Shown here: positions 37,831-47,124 of the stretch, in pieces
How the letters are laid out: every line of letters starts with the position of its first letter
Position numbering within the stretch: position 1 is the first letter of the stretch
NCBI GenBank assembly: GCA_903923905.1
Contig: CAIXZH010000089.1
Coordinates: 34,899-98,898 of the forward strand
DNA from: an uncultured Bacteroidia bacterium
Lineage (GTDB): Bacteria > Bacteroidota > Bacteroidia > Bacteroidales > Prolixibacteraceae
Length of the DNA: 64,000 nt
Direction of reading: 5' to 3'
The notes under the pieces: model-generated
What the model saw: the letters and a program-made list of their open reading frames with translations, nothing else
The model's database searches: none
What the model was told of the DNA's origin: nothing
Made by a program: the position numbers and the translations under genes

Positions 37831-37867
37831 TTTTCACTTTGCATTTTTCACTTTAAATTTTTCACTT
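37831..37867. repeat. 14-bp direct repeat between murD and ftsW
   Basis: Three copies of a TTTTCACTT unit spaced exactly 14 bp (CACTT at 37835, 37849 and 37863) lie in the only sizeable gap inside the dcw cluster (37729-37868). The rest of the gap is A/T rich with a small repeat of GCAAAAT. Purpose unknown; it could be a simple-sequence expansion. Confidence 0.4.
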
Positions 37868-37868
37868 C

Positions 37869-39212
37869 CTACAGATTCCTTACCGCGTCCTTAAATTGTC
37901 GTCCGCGATCTTCATAGTTTTTGAAAAGATCAAAACTGGCACATGCCGGTGAGAGGAGAACCGCATCACCTTTCTCGGCGAGAAAATAGGCACTTCTTAC
38001 CGCCTCTTCCATGCTTTTGGTATCCACGATTTCTTTAACGATACCTTCAAATGCAGATATGATTTTTTGGTTGTCTTTTCCCAGGCAAACAATTGCTTTC
38101 ACTTTCTCCTTTACCAGATCAAACAACATTGAATAATCATTTCCTTTGTCAATGCCACCTACAATCCACACGACAGGGGTTTGCATGCTCTCGAGGGCAT
38201 ACCATACCGAATTGATGTTAGTCGCTTTTGAATCGTTGATAAATTCGATGTTATGCACCCGCAGGAACCTTTCCAGTCGGTGTTCCACACCCTGAAAATC
38301 ACTGAGACACTCCCGGATACCCTCTTTTCGTAAATTTAAAATACTACCTGAAATCCCGGCAGCCATGGAGTTGTACAGGTTATGTTTACCTTGTAGCGCT
38401 AAATCGTAAATTGTCATATCGAAAGTTTTATTGTTTACATTTAATTTCATTGTTTCATTTTCAATCCATCCCCCCTCCTGCAATTCCCGGTTGATGGAAA
38501 ACGGGACTTTGGTGGCATTAATGATCCGTTTTTCAACTTCATTAACTGTGACCGGATCATCGGCACAGTAGACAAACCAGTCCCGGGCTGTTTGATTCTG
38601 GAGGATTCTCATTTTAGAATCAACGTAGTTTTGCATTTTATATTCATACCTGTCGAGATGATCAGGAGTAATATTCAGTAAGACAGCAATATCTGCCCTG
38701 AAGTCAAACATTCCGTCGAGCTGGTAACTCGATAATTCGATCACGTAGTAATCGAAGTTCTCTTCAGCTACCTGTAAGGCAAAGCTTTTCCCAACATTAC
38801 CGGCCAACCCTACATTTAATCCGGCTCTTTTCAGCAATTCATAGGTGAGTAGGGTTGTCGTTGTTTTTCCGTTGCTTCCGGTAATACAGATCGTTTTGGC
38901 TGAGGTATAACGCCCGGCAAATTCGATTTCAGAGATTACCGGAATATTTTTCTCCCGGAGTTTGATAACTATCGGCGCTTTTTCGGGTATTCCCGGACTT
39001 TTTACGACAAGATTGGCATCAAGAATTAATCCTTCAGAATGGTTGTGTTGTTCGAATCTAATGCGGTGTTGTTGTAACGTAAGTTGAAATTCATCACTGA
39101 CCTCACCAAAATCGGAGAGAAATACCTCAAATCCTTTTTGAGCACCCAGAATTGCAGCGCCTACACCGCTTTCTCCTCCACCTAATATGACAAGTTTTTC
39201 TTTTTGCATCAT
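37869..39212 (-). CDS. murD: UDP-N-acetylmuramoyl-L-alanine--D-glutamate ligase
   Basis: 447-aa Mur ligase that adds D-Glu. N-terminal LVILGGGESGVGAAIL, P-loop ITGSNGKTTTTLLTYELL, nucleotide-sugar binding VVKSPGIPEKAP, NITPDHLDRY with the catalytic histidine region, and C-terminal INDSKATNINSVWYALE are typical. One base overlap with mraY. Confidence 0.96.
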   Translation of the reverse strand: MMQKEKLVILGGGESGVGAAILGAQKGFEVFLSDFGEVSDEFQLTLQQHRIRFEQHNHSEGLILDANLVVKSPGIPEKAPIVIKLREKNIPVISEIEFAGRYTSAKTICITGSNGKTTTTLLTYELLKRAGLNVGLAGNVGKSFALQVAEENFDYYVIELSSYQLDGMFDFRADIAVLLNITPDHLDRYEYKMQNYVDSKMRILQNQTARDWFVYCADDPVTVNEVEKRIINATKVPFSINRELQEGGWIENETMKLNVNNKTFDMTIYDLALQGKHNLYNSMAAGISGSILNLRKEGIRECLSDFQGVEHRLERFLRVHNIEFINDSKATNINSVWYALESMQTPVVWIVGGIDKGNDYSMLFDLVKEKVKAIVCLGKDNQKIISAFEGIVKEIVDTKSMEEAVRSAYFLAEKGDAVLLSPACASFDLFKNYEDRGRQFKDAVRNL

Positions 39213-40462
39213 TATCGCATTTTGAGTGTGGCAATTGTTAAAACCGCGAGAATGATCCCCACAATCCAGAACCGTGTAACAATTTTTGGCTCGGGAAACC
39301 CTTTTTTCTGAAAATGGTGATGTAAGGGAGCCATCAAAAAGATTCGGCGCCCTTCCCCGTATCTACGCCTGGTATACTTAAACCACCCCACCTGGAGGAC
39401 TACCGATAAATTCTCGATCAGAAATATTCCGCAAAGCAGAGGTATCAGAAATTCTTTTCGGATAATTATGCCAAAAACAGCCAGAATTCCTCCCAACGTC
39501 AGACTTCCAGTATCCCCCATAAAGACCTGTGCCGGATAGGAGTTATACCACATGAAACCAATGCAGGCTCCGATAAAAGCAGACATGAAAACCGTGAGTT
39601 CCCCACTGTATGGAATATACATAATGTTCAGATAGCCAGAATAAATGATATTACCCCCTAGATAGGCAAACACACCGAGTGTCGCCCCGCTGATAGCCGA
39701 GGCGCCTGTAGCAAGTCCATCTAAACCGTCTGTAAGATTTGCACCATTTGAGACCGCAGTGATGATGAATATGGAAATTATCGCGTAAAGCAGCCAGGCC
39801 CATTTGTCTGCCGCTTCTCCGAGGAACCACAGCAACCATTTATAATCAAATTCATGATTTTTGATAAAGGGAATGGTTGTTTTAGTCGATTTCAGCTGAA
39901 TAGTCATTTGTCGTATTTCCCTTTTCCCGGTTTCGCTGTTATACCCCACCTCCGTTTTTGCTCTGCCACGGGCGTCGTACATTTTTTCGCGGATTGAGAC
40001 CTCATCGCTGAAGTAAAGTGTTGCAGCAACGATCACACCAAGAGAAATTTGTCCGATAATCTTGAATTTCCCGGCAAGTCCTTCCTTATCCTTCTGAAAT
40101 ACTTTGATGTAATCATCCGCAAATCCAATGATTCCCAACCAAACGGTAGTAATGATCATCAGCAGGATATAGGTATTCTCCAATTTTGCGAAAAGCAGGG
40201 TGGGGAGCAGAATCGAAACAATGATAATAATTCCACCCATGGTTGGCGTCCCTTTTTTCTGCATTTGTCCATCAAGGCCAAGATCTCTGATCTCTTCGCC
40301 AATCTGCTGCTTCTGAAGCATATAAATTACTTTTTTCCCGATGATTGTGGCAAAAAGCAAAGCTAAGATAACTGCCATTGCTGACCGGAACATGATGTAA
40401 TTGAACATCTGTGCACCGGGAAAATCAATTGATTCTAGGTATTTAAAAAATGGAATCAGCAT
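39212..40462 (-). CDS. mraY: Phospho-N-acetylmuramoyl-pentapeptide transferase MraY
   Basis: 416 aa, ten membrane helices. Makes lipid I. Catalytic motifs: GFADDYIKV with the paired Asp, [12 protein letters not shown], and the C-terminal [11 protein letters not shown]. It is longer than E. coli MraY (360) because of an extra loop (about 145-210, [19 protein letters not shown] onward) seen in Bacteroidota. Five bases before murE in gene order. Confidence 0.96.
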   Translation of the reverse strand: MLIPFFKYLESIDFPGAQMFNYIMFRSAMAVILALLFATIIGKKVIYMLQKQQIGEEIRDLGLDGQMQKKGTPTMGGIIIIVSILLPTLLFAKLENTYILLMIITTVWLGIIGFADDYIKVFQKDKEGLAGKFKIIGQISLGVIVAATLYFSDEVSIREKMYDARGRAKTEVGYNSETGKREIRQMTIQLKSTKTTIPFIKNHEFDYKWLLWFLGEAADKWAWLLYAIISIFIITAVSNGANLTDGLDGLATGASAISGATLGVFAYLGGNIIYSGYLNIMYIPYSGELTVFMSAFIGACIGFMWYNSYPAQVFMGDTGSLTLGGILAVFGIIIRKEFLIPLLCGIFLIENLSVVLQVGWFKYTRRRYGEGRRIFLMAPLHHHFQKKGFPEPKIVTRFWIVGIILAVLTIATLKMR

Positions 40463-40467
40463 TGCAG

Positions 40468-41934
40468 TTAATTTTGATTGGTAACATTAAATATTTCACG
40501 GACAATCTCCCGGTCATCGAAATGATGTTTTACCCCTTTAATCTCTTGATAATCTTCATGCCCTTTACCCGCTATCAGAATGATATCCCCAGGTCTTGCC
40601 ATCATACAGGCGGTTCGAATCGCCTCTTTCCGGTTTGTGATTGTCACAACATTGGCAGCCTTATCTGCCGGCACACCTTTAACCATTTCAGAGATAATCA
40701 CTTCCGGATCTTCTGACCGTGGATTATCGGAAGTAAGAATGACTTTATTGCTTGCTTTTGCTGCTTCAAAGGCCATTTCGGGACGTTTCGTTTTATCACG
40801 GTCTCCACCGGCTCCAACAACAGTAAACAGTGTTTCGTTTCCTGACCTCACCTCATTGATTGCTGAGAGTACATTTTTTATCGCATCGGGAGTATGGGCA
40901 TAATCCACCACGGCAAAAATCCCGGTTGGTGATTTGAAGGTTTCGAACCTCCCATCCACCGGTTTCAGCAAACTGATGATTCGCAGTACCTCTTCCCTTT
41001 CGGCACCCAGAGAGAGGGCAGTACTATAGACTGCGAGCAGGTTGCTGGCATTAAAGTTCCCTACAAAATGGGTCCAGACCTCCGTTCCATCGAGGCTAAT
41101 CAACATGCCATCAAAATGACTCTCCATAACCTTCACTTTAAAGTCAGCCAATGTTTTTGAGGCATAGGTCAACTTCCGGGCAGAGGTATTCTGAAGCATA
41201 AACAGCCCGTTTTTATCATCGATATTGGTGATTGCAAACGCTTCAGATTTTAGATGATCAAAGAATTTTTTCTTGGCATTTCGATATTCTGCAAATGTTT
41301 TATGATAATCCAGATGGTCGTGGGTAAGATTTGAGAATACCCCTCCATCGAAGTCTATTCCTGCGATCCGTTCCTGATCGATAGCATGGGAACTCACCTC
41401 CATAAAACAATAAGTGCATCCGGCGGTCACCATGGCTGCCATCAACTGCTGAATTTCCAAAGAATCAGGAGTAGTATGAGTTGCTGCAATCTGTTGGTCA
41501 TCAATATAATTACATACAGTTGAAAATAATCCGGCTTTATGCCCAAGTTCTCTGAATAGCCGGTAGAGTAAAGTTGCAGTGGTAGTTTTGCCATTTGTTC
41601 CGGTTATACCCACAACTTTCATCGCTAAAGAGGGGTTGCCGAAAAAATTAGAAGTTAGAAGGCCGAAGGAATAAGCAACATTTTCAGCCTTAATCCACGT
41701 AATCTTTGGGTCGGGATTCTCCGGTAGCTTCGCGCAGAGAACTGCGGCAGCGCCATTCTGAATTGCAGAAGGGATATAGGCATGACCATCAACAGTCGAT
41801 CCGGGCAGTGCAGCAAAAAGGGTTCCCCGAAGGACTTTGCGGGAATCGAAAGCAATTCCTTCGATCGCACAGTTTTTGTCTCCTAAAATGTAAATAGCTG
41901 TTAATCCGTTTAACAACTCAGATAAACTCTTCAT
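40468..41934 (-). CDS. murE: UDP-MurNAc-tripeptide synthetase MurE (meso-DAP type)
   Basis: 488-aa Mur ligase. P-loop [39 protein letters not shown], and YAHTPDAI. The motif [10 protein letters not shown] contains DNPR, which marks enzymes that add meso-diaminopimelate, so the peptidoglycan is DAP-type. Located between ftsI (10 bp) and mraY (5 bp). Confidence 0.96.
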   Translation of the reverse strand: MKSLSELLNGLTAIYILGDKNCAIEGIAFDSRKVLRGTLFAALPGSTVDGHAYIPSAIQNGAAAVLCAKLPENPDPKITWIKAENVAYSFGLLTSNFFGNPSLAMKVVGITGTNGKTTTATLLYRLFRELGHKAGLFSTVCNYIDDQQIAATHTTPDSLEIQQLMAAMVTAGCTYCFMEVSSHAIDQERIAGIDFDGGVFSNLTHDHLDYHKTFAEYRNAKKKFFDHLKSEAFAITNIDDKNGLFMLQNTSARKLTYASKTLADFKVKVMESHFDGMLISLDGTEVWTHFVGNFNASNLLAVYSTALSLGAEREEVLRIISLLKPVDGRFETFKSPTGIFAVVDYAHTPDAIKNVLSAINEVRSGNETLFTVVGAGGDRDKTKRPEMAFEAAKASNKVILTSDNPRSEDPEVIISEMVKGVPADKAANVVTITNRKEAIRTACMMARPGDIILIAGKGHEDYQEIKGVKHHFDDREIVREIFNVTNQN

Positions 41935-41944
41935 TTTATTTGTT

Positions 41945-44077
41945 TTAACTTAAAACGAGCACAATACTTTGCCCGCGTTGTATTTTTGTTCCGGCCCTCA
42001 CCGATTGCGATTTCACTTTCCCCCTGCCACGTACCGAGACTCTCAATCCGTTATTCTCGAGCAGATAAACTGCGTCGGTTGCCCCCATCCCATGCACATT
42101 GGGAACCATCCCTTTTTTGATTTCGCGATTTGAAAGCTGAAGGCCATCTTCATCAGGTTTGGCTTCTACCCATTCGGATTTTGTAAAGGCGAACCCATTG
42201 AGGATATCCAACTCATTTAATACTTTGGCAATATCCTTCTTTCTTCCGGCGGTAACTCCGGGAATATCGTTCTCTATTTTGGTGATTGGTAGTTTTACAT
42301 CCTCGTTAAGGCCTAAACCATAAGCATATACATAATCAGCAATTTGTTTGAATACAGGTCCTGCCACCGAGCTCCCGTAGTAGTCACCTCCTTTGGGATC
42401 ATTAATGACTACGATACAGGAGTATCTTGGATCGTCCGCCGGAAAATAGCCCACAAATGAAGATTGATAGATCTTCTGCCCACCCTTTGTATAGCCGTCT
42501 TTATTATTTGCGACCTGTGCCGTTCCGCTTTTACCGGCAATTTTATAGGTTTTGGATTCCAAACCCTTTGCAGTTCCGTTGGTGATCACACCCTCAAGCA
42601 TGGCACGAGCCATACGGAGCGTTTTTGCAGAACAGATCGACCATTTAAGCTTTTGGGTGCCGATCTTCTCGCGAACGTTCCCGTTCTCGGTTACCCCTTT
42701 GACGAGACGAGGTTTCATCATACATCCTCCGTTTGCAACGGCATTATAAAAGGTTAGGGTTTGCAAAGGGGTAACTTTCAATTCATACCCATACGAAATC
42801 TGAGCAAGCGATATTCCAGACCATGTTTTGTCTCCAGGCTGATTGATATACGGTTTTGCCTCCCCCTGTATCCCTAAATCCAGTTTTTCAAACATCCCAA
42901 GCTTACGTACTCTCGAAATGAAATCTTTTTCATGACCGGTATAGCTCTGCAGAATTAATTTGGCTAATCCAATATTTGAGGACAATTCAAATGCATGTTT
43001 CGCGGTAATTTTACCGTGCCCTCCTTTTTTATAATCCGAATCTTTGATCTCCCGGTCCTTATATTTCCATATCCCGTTCCCGGTTTCCACCGTTGTGGCA
43101 GTATCAATTTTCCCGTCTTCAAAGGCAGCCATTAATGAAGCAAGCTTAAAGGTAGATCCGGGTTCAGAACAACCTGCATTTCCAATGGCATAGTTCTGGT
43201 AACCACCAATTAGTTCACCTTTACTATTTACGCCAAAATTGGCAATCGCTTTAATATCACCGGTTTTTACCTCCATTAAAATGGCCGTTCCATATTGCGC
43301 ACGGCTTTTCTCCATCTGAAGTTTGAGTGCATAAGTGACCTGATCCTGCATTTTCACATCCAGTGTGGTGATAATATTTTTCCCGTCTTCAGGGGCATCC
43401 TTACTGATGATAAACCACCGGCCCGACATATTCTGCTTGACCGCTAACCCATCCTCTCCGCGCAGTTCTTTCTCGAATGATTGTTCAAGTCCAAAGGCTC
43501 CGGCATTACCTGTGGATCCTTCCGGTGCATCTTTGGTTAATTTCCCAAGCGTTCTGCTGGCCAGATTTCCGGATGGATAAACCCGTTCATCTGACTGTTC
43601 CGGCATAAGACCCCCTTTGTTCCTGCCCCGCCTGAGAATCGGAAATTTCTTGATTACCTGTAAATCGGCATAAGAGACCTTACGCGGATTAAGGAGAAAA
43701 TAGTGTTTTTGCTGGCTAAACGCTTTTTTCAGTTCGGCTTTATAGGCTCCGGCTGATTTATCCCTGAAAAATCTGGAAAGACAAACCGACAAGGAATCGA
43801 CCTTACTGTAAAAGTCTTTGGCTAGTCCCGGCGCACCAAGATCTATGCGCAATTCATAGTGAGGTACCGAAGTTGCCAGGGGACTTCCATCAGCAGCGCA
43901 GATATCGCCTCGTCTTCCGCTAATGGCAAACTCCTTGATATCTAATTTTTTTGCCTCCCTCTCCCATCTTGGGGTATGCTGGATAAAGAGAACCCTGACA
44001 ACGATATAAACACAAAAAAGGACAATGATGGCGTACACCAGTCCAAAACGTGTCAATATTGCCTTTCTAATCTCCAT
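41945..44077 (-). CDS. ftsI: Septal transpeptidase FtsI (PBP3) with C-terminal PASTA domain
   Basis: 710 aa. N-terminal membrane helix (LVYAIIVLFCVYIVVRVLFI), dimerisation domain with SGRRGDICAADGSPLATS, then the transpeptidase domain: SxxK in PGSTFKLASL, SxN in ELSSNIGLAK and KTG-type KSGTAQVANN. The C-terminal 60 residues form one PASTA repeat (MVPNVHGMGATDAVYLLENNGLRV). Penicillin target in the periplasm. One base from ftsL. Confidence 0.95.
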   Translation of the reverse strand: MEIRKAILTRFGLVYAIIVLFCVYIVVRVLFIQHTPRWEREAKKLDIKEFAISGRRGDICAADGSPLATSVPHYELRIDLGAPGLAKDFYSKVDSLSVCLSRFFRDKSAGAYKAELKKAFSQQKHYFLLNPRKVSYADLQVIKKFPILRRGRNKGGLMPEQSDERVYPSGNLASRTLGKLTKDAPEGSTGNAGAFGLEQSFEKELRGEDGLAVKQNMSGRWFIISKDAPEDGKNIITTLDVKMQDQVTYALKLQMEKSRAQYGTAILMEVKTGDIKAIANFGVNSKGELIGGYQNYAIGNAGCSEPGSTFKLASLMAAFEDGKIDTATTVETGNGIWKYKDREIKDSDYKKGGHGKITAKHAFELSSNIGLAKLILQSYTGHEKDFISRVRKLGMFEKLDLGIQGEAKPYINQPGDKTWSGISLAQISYGYELKVTPLQTLTFYNAVANGGCMMKPRLVKGVTENGNVREKIGTQKLKWSICSAKTLRMARAMLEGVITNGTAKGLESKTYKIAGKSGTAQVANNKDGYTKGGQKIYQSSFVGYFPADDPRYSCIVVINDPKGGDYYGSSVAGPVFKQIADYVYAYGLGLNEDVKLPITKIENDIPGVTAGRKKDIAKVLNELDILNGFAFTKSEWVEAKPDEDGLQLSNREIKKGMVPNVHGMGATDAVYLLENNGLRVSVRGRGKVKSQSVRAGTKIQRGQSIVLVLS

Positions 44078-44078
44078 A

Positions 44079-44420
44079 TTAATCTCTATCTACATAAATT
44101 TTTCTCGGAGGCACTTTCGAGGTCTCCAGATTTATCCCGCTTTTCTTTACCCTGTCAATAATTACCGACTGACGGCTCATTTTAATAACATCAGCCGCGA
44201 TTGAAATTGATCTTGAGCGTAATTCAATCAGACTATCTTCAAGGGCCGTCATTTCACGAATGACCTTTTCAGATTTGTATTTAACTGATATATTTATAAA
44301 TAGCAGAAAAAAGATCATCAACATTAAGATCCTGTTGTTGCGAAACCATTCGCTTTCGAAGAATCTGCCATTGAGTACTTCCCTGACCGTTACCTTTTTT
44401 TTTCGTTTGACTTCAGCCAT
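44079..44420 (-). CDS. ftsL: Cell-division protein FtsL-like
   Basis: 113 aa with one membrane helix (ILMLMIFFLLFINISVKY, about 33-50) preceded by a basic cytoplasmic stretch and followed by a short coiled coil (EMTALEDSLIELRSRSISIA). Primary conservation is weak; the size, topology and location between rsmH and ftsI identify it. Overlaps rsmH by one base. It should scaffold FtsW/FtsI at the septum. Confidence 0.85.
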   Translation of the reverse strand: MAEVKRKKKVTVREVLNGRFFESEWFRNNRILMLMIFFLLFINISVKYKSEKVIREMTALEDSLIELRSRSISIAADVIKMSRQSVIIDRVKKSGINLETSKVPPRKIYVDRD

Positions 44421-45319
44421 TACCGTTTTTCTGCAATTCTCAGTTTAGCACTTCTGGCTCTCGGATTTCTCGCAATCTCTTTTTCACCCGGGAGGATAAT
44501 CTTTCGGTTAATCAGTTCGAATGGAGAGGTCCTGTTTCCGAAAAAATCATTCTCCTGGACCCCATCAATTCTACCTGAGCGCATAAAATTTTTGACCATC
44601 CGGTCTTCGAGTGAATGATACGACAACACGACCAACCGGCCACCCGGTTTTAAAAGTGAGGTAGTACTTTCCAGGAAATCGCTCAGTACACCAATCTCAT
44701 TATTCACTTCAATACGCAAAGCCTGAAAAACCATTGCGAGGTATTTTTTCTCAATTTTGGCCGGTATGCATGGTTCAATCACCTTCAGAAACTGGCCGGT
44801 CGAAGAAATCGGTTCTTTTATCCGTGCAGTTGTTATGAGCGATACCAGATGTCTCCAGTTTTTGATTTCGCCGTAATCCTGGAAAATGGTCCAAAGGTGT
44901 TCCTCGCTATACTCATTGATCACCTTTGCCGCGTCGAGGGCTGAGGATTGATTCATGCGCATATCGAGATTCCCTTCAAAACGAAAGGAGAATCCACGGT
45001 CAGCAACATCAAAATCGTGGGATGAAACCCCAAGATCAGCCAGGATCCCATCGACCTGATCGATCCCATTGTACTCAAGAAAATGACGCAGATACTTAAA
45101 ATTATGCCGGATAAAAATCAGCCGTTCATCATCAATGAGATTATCTGTTGCATCGATATCCTGGTCGAAAGCGATGAGTTTTCCCCCCTGCAATTTTTCC
45201 AGGATTTTGGCTGAATGTCCACCACCACCATAAGTCACATCGACGTAGATCCCACCGGGTTGAATGTTTAACCCTTCAATACTCTCTTCGAGCAACACCG
45301 GTACATGATATTCGTCCAT
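44420..45319 (-). CDS. rsmH: 16S rRNA (cytosine1402-N4)-methyltransferase RsmH
   Basis: 299 aa. SAM-binding motif YVDVTYGGGGHSAKILE, then the family patterns GILADLGVSSHDFD, RGFSFRFEGNLDMRMN, ALRIEVNNEI and VLSYHSLEDRMVKNFM, ending NPRARSAKLRIAEKR. It methylates C1402 of 16S rRNA. Second gene of the cluster, 18 bp after mraZ. Confidence 0.96.
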   Translation of the reverse strand: MDEYHVPVLLEESIEGLNIQPGGIYVDVTYGGGGHSAKILEKLQGGKLIAFDQDIDATDNLIDDERLIFIRHNFKYLRHFLEYNGIDQVDGILADLGVSSHDFDVADRGFSFRFEGNLDMRMNQSSALDAAKVINEYSEEHLWTIFQDYGEIKNWRHLVSLITTARIKEPISSTGQFLKVIEPCIPAKIEKKYLAMVFQALRIEVNNEIGVLSDFLESTTSLLKPGGRLVVLSYHSLEDRMVKNFMRSGRIDGVQENDFFGNRTSPFELINRKIILPGEKEIARNPRARSAKLRIAEKR

Positions 45320-45337
45320 AGGATCAAAGTTCTACTG

Positions 45338-45799
45338 TTAAAAGCTTTCCATCGCTCCGCCAAGCAACTCCTTGTAATAGCGGGCATAATCTTCGTCACT
45401 CAGACGCGAAGCCTCGTGCCGGGAAGGTTCCCATAACCTCATCCGGGAACCTTGTCCGGTGAATACCGCCTCTTTGGTAATTCCCGCATAGGTAAGCATC
45501 TCATCGGGGATGTTCAGCCGACCATTATCTGCCATAGTCAGCTTAACGATCTCTTCATAGTACCTCGAAAGCATCTGACTATGGACTGGATTTTCAGGAT
45601 TAAGTTTCCGGCGCAATTGTTCCACTTTTACCAGCCAGGTTGAGTGAGGATAAATATTCAGACACTTGTCGTACACATCCTTTTCGACCACAAACGACAA
45701 CTCGAGGGCATCACCCATCTCCTTTTTAAAAGAAGAGGGTAACACTACGCGTCCTTTACCGTCCAGTGTTACTGGGTATATGTTCGAAAATGAAACCAT
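45338..45799 (-). CDS. mraZ: Transcriptional regulator MraZ
   Basis: 153 aa from the ATG at 45799 (MVSFSNIYPVTLDGKGR); a longer frame to 45865 would run through the promoter and the repeat array. Two SpoVT/AbrB-like swapped-hairpin repeats: LDGKGRVVLPSSFKKEM (about 10-26) and ADNGRLNIPDEMLTYAGI (about 88-105). MraZ controls the dcw operon by binding direct repeats upstream of its own gene; a matching array is present at 45842-45875. Confidence 0.94.
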   Translation of the reverse strand: MVSFSNIYPVTLDGKGRVVLPSSFKKEMGDALELSFVVEKDVYDKCLNIYPHSTWLVKVEQLRRKLNPENPVHSQMLSRYYEEIVKLTMADNGRLNIPDEMLTYAGITKEAVFTGQGSRMRLWEPSRHEASRLSDEDYARYYKELLGGAMESF

Positions 45800-46204
45800 C
45801 TGAGTATAGCTTTCCAATTGTATGTAAAAATACAATATTTTACACAACATGACAAAATCTGACACAATATTACACCAGGTTTTCTCAACATTTTGTTGAT
45901 AAAATCAAATTAACCTGTTGATAACTTCTTAATCAGGGTTAATAAGAAGTGCAAGCGCCACTTCAGGAGTTCGCTTTATGCCAGTAAATTAGAGAAAAAA
46001 GCACAAAACGGGGACAATTGTGCTTCCATAATGCAAATGTAAAGTAAATCTTCTGACAACCCTATTTTTCCGGAAAAATTAAGATATTCATGGCTGTTTG
46101 AGAAACTTTTTAGCGTAAGGGAGTGTTCAAGGCGGCAAAAATTGGAGTCCGCCGGAGACGTTTTGTTCATGATTCAATTTTAATTTACTTTGGGATATGA
46201 AAAA
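45800..46204. other. Divergent intergenic region, dcw promoter and DnaA-box-like pair
   Basis: 405 bp with no ORF. Contains the MraZ-like repeats, and two copies of TGTTGATAA (45894-45902 and 45916-45924), one mismatch from a DnaA box on the minus strand (TTATCAACA against TTATCCACA), 22 bp apart. The stretch between 45930 and 46190 has no recognisable element. Confidence 0.4.
45842..45875 (-). promoter_or_regulatory. Putative MraZ operator: four GTGT-type boxes with 10-bp period
   Basis: On the minus strand the sequence reads GTGT, GTGT, TTGT, GTGT at an exact 10-bp step (plus-strand ACAC, ACAA, ACAC, ACAC beginning at 45872, 45852, 45862 and 45842). The nearest box is 43 bp before the mraZ start codon. 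MraZ boxes in other bacteria are also short direct repeats with a 10-bp period upstream of mraZ. The box wording differs from the E. coli TGGGN form, so the assignment rests on spacing and place. Confidence 0.6.
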
Positions 46205-47080
46205 ATGTTGATCAAAATGGAAATCCCAAAGAGTGAACCACATCTGAAAGAGATAGTTTTAAGGGAACTGGTTGCAGAAAAGAATCCACGACTGGCTTCC
46301 CGGATACCCGGCTTCGTTTACAGCCTGATGAACCGGTTGCTTCACATTGGGGAGGTCAATGAGATCATCCGGAAATATGGTCATTTGAAAGGTATTCCGT
46401 TTATTGAGGCCGTACTTGGTTATTTTGAGGTAAAAGTTGAGCATCGTGGGGAGGAACATCTTCCGGCTTCAGGACAATATATTTTTGCATCGAACCATCC
46501 ACTGGGTGGTTTTGACGGATTGATGCTGATCAAGGTGATTTCAGACCACTTAGGAAAATCATTGTTCCTTGTCCGTGATGAACTCACGAAAATCCCCCCT
46601 CTTGCCGAACTATTCATCCCGATCAATAAGTTTGGAGATCAGCGAAGATCGGCAAATCTGATCAATGAAGCCTATGATTCAGAAAGTCAAATTCTTATAT
46701 TCCCGGCAGGATTAGCCTCGCGCAAGATTAAAGGGAAGATTACCGATCTTGCGTGGCAGAAACATTTCATACAAAAATCCGTTGAACACCACCGTGATGT
46801 TGTTCCGGTTTATATCAATGGTCAAAATTCACGATTTTTTTACTGGCTTGCCAACGTCCGCAAAAGGATCGGGATTAAAATTAATATCGAAATGTTCCTC
46901 CTTCCCGATGAGTTATTCAGAAACAGGGGTAAAACTTTCGTGATCAGCGTTGGTGAGCCGATACCCTGGAGCCGTTTTGACCGTTCCAAATCGCCAGTTG
47001 AGTGGGCAGAGGCAGTGAAAAACGAGGTTTATGTCCTGGGTAATAAATCAAACAAATCGTTTCAAAAGGGAGTATCATAG
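46205..47080 (+). CDS. glsA: Lysophospholipid-type acyltransferase, GlsA-like (glycine/ornithine lipid O-acyltransferase)
   Basis: 291 aa from the ATG at 46205 (alternative 46217; the frame opens at a TTG at 46190). PlsC-like fold with the catalytic H-x4-D in SNHPLGGFDG and the FPAGLASRKIKG acyl-acceptor motif. The C-terminal half is specific for a group linked to aminolipids. It is followed 44 bp later by a GNAT-type N-acyltransferase gene; in Bacteroides a neighbouring pair of these types (GlsA and GlsB) makes glycine lipid. The role in O-acylation of an N-acyl amino acid is inferred from family and context. Confidence 0.82.
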   Translation: MLIKMEIPKSEPHLKEIVLRELVAEKNPRLASRIPGFVYSLMNRLLHIGEVNEIIRKYGHLKGIPFIEAVLGYFEVKVEHRGEEHLPASGQYIFASNHPLGGFDGLMLIKVISDHLGKSLFLVRDELTKIPPLAELFIPINKFGDQRRSANLINEAYDSESQILIFPAGLASRKIKGKITDLAWQKHFIQKSVEHHRDVVPVYINGQNSRFFYWLANVRKRIGIKINIEMFLLPDELFRNRGKTFVISVGEPIPWSRFDRSKSPVEWAEAVKNEVYVLGNKSNKSFQKGVS

Positions 47081-47124
47081 CTAATTATTATTATTTTTGA
47101 AGAGTTAATTCAACTGTTTGAAAA

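Noticed and set aside
37831..37867. Second MraZ operator made of AAGTGA repeats
   Set aside because: The period is 14 bp, not the 10 bp expected for MraZ boxes, and it lies inside the operon.
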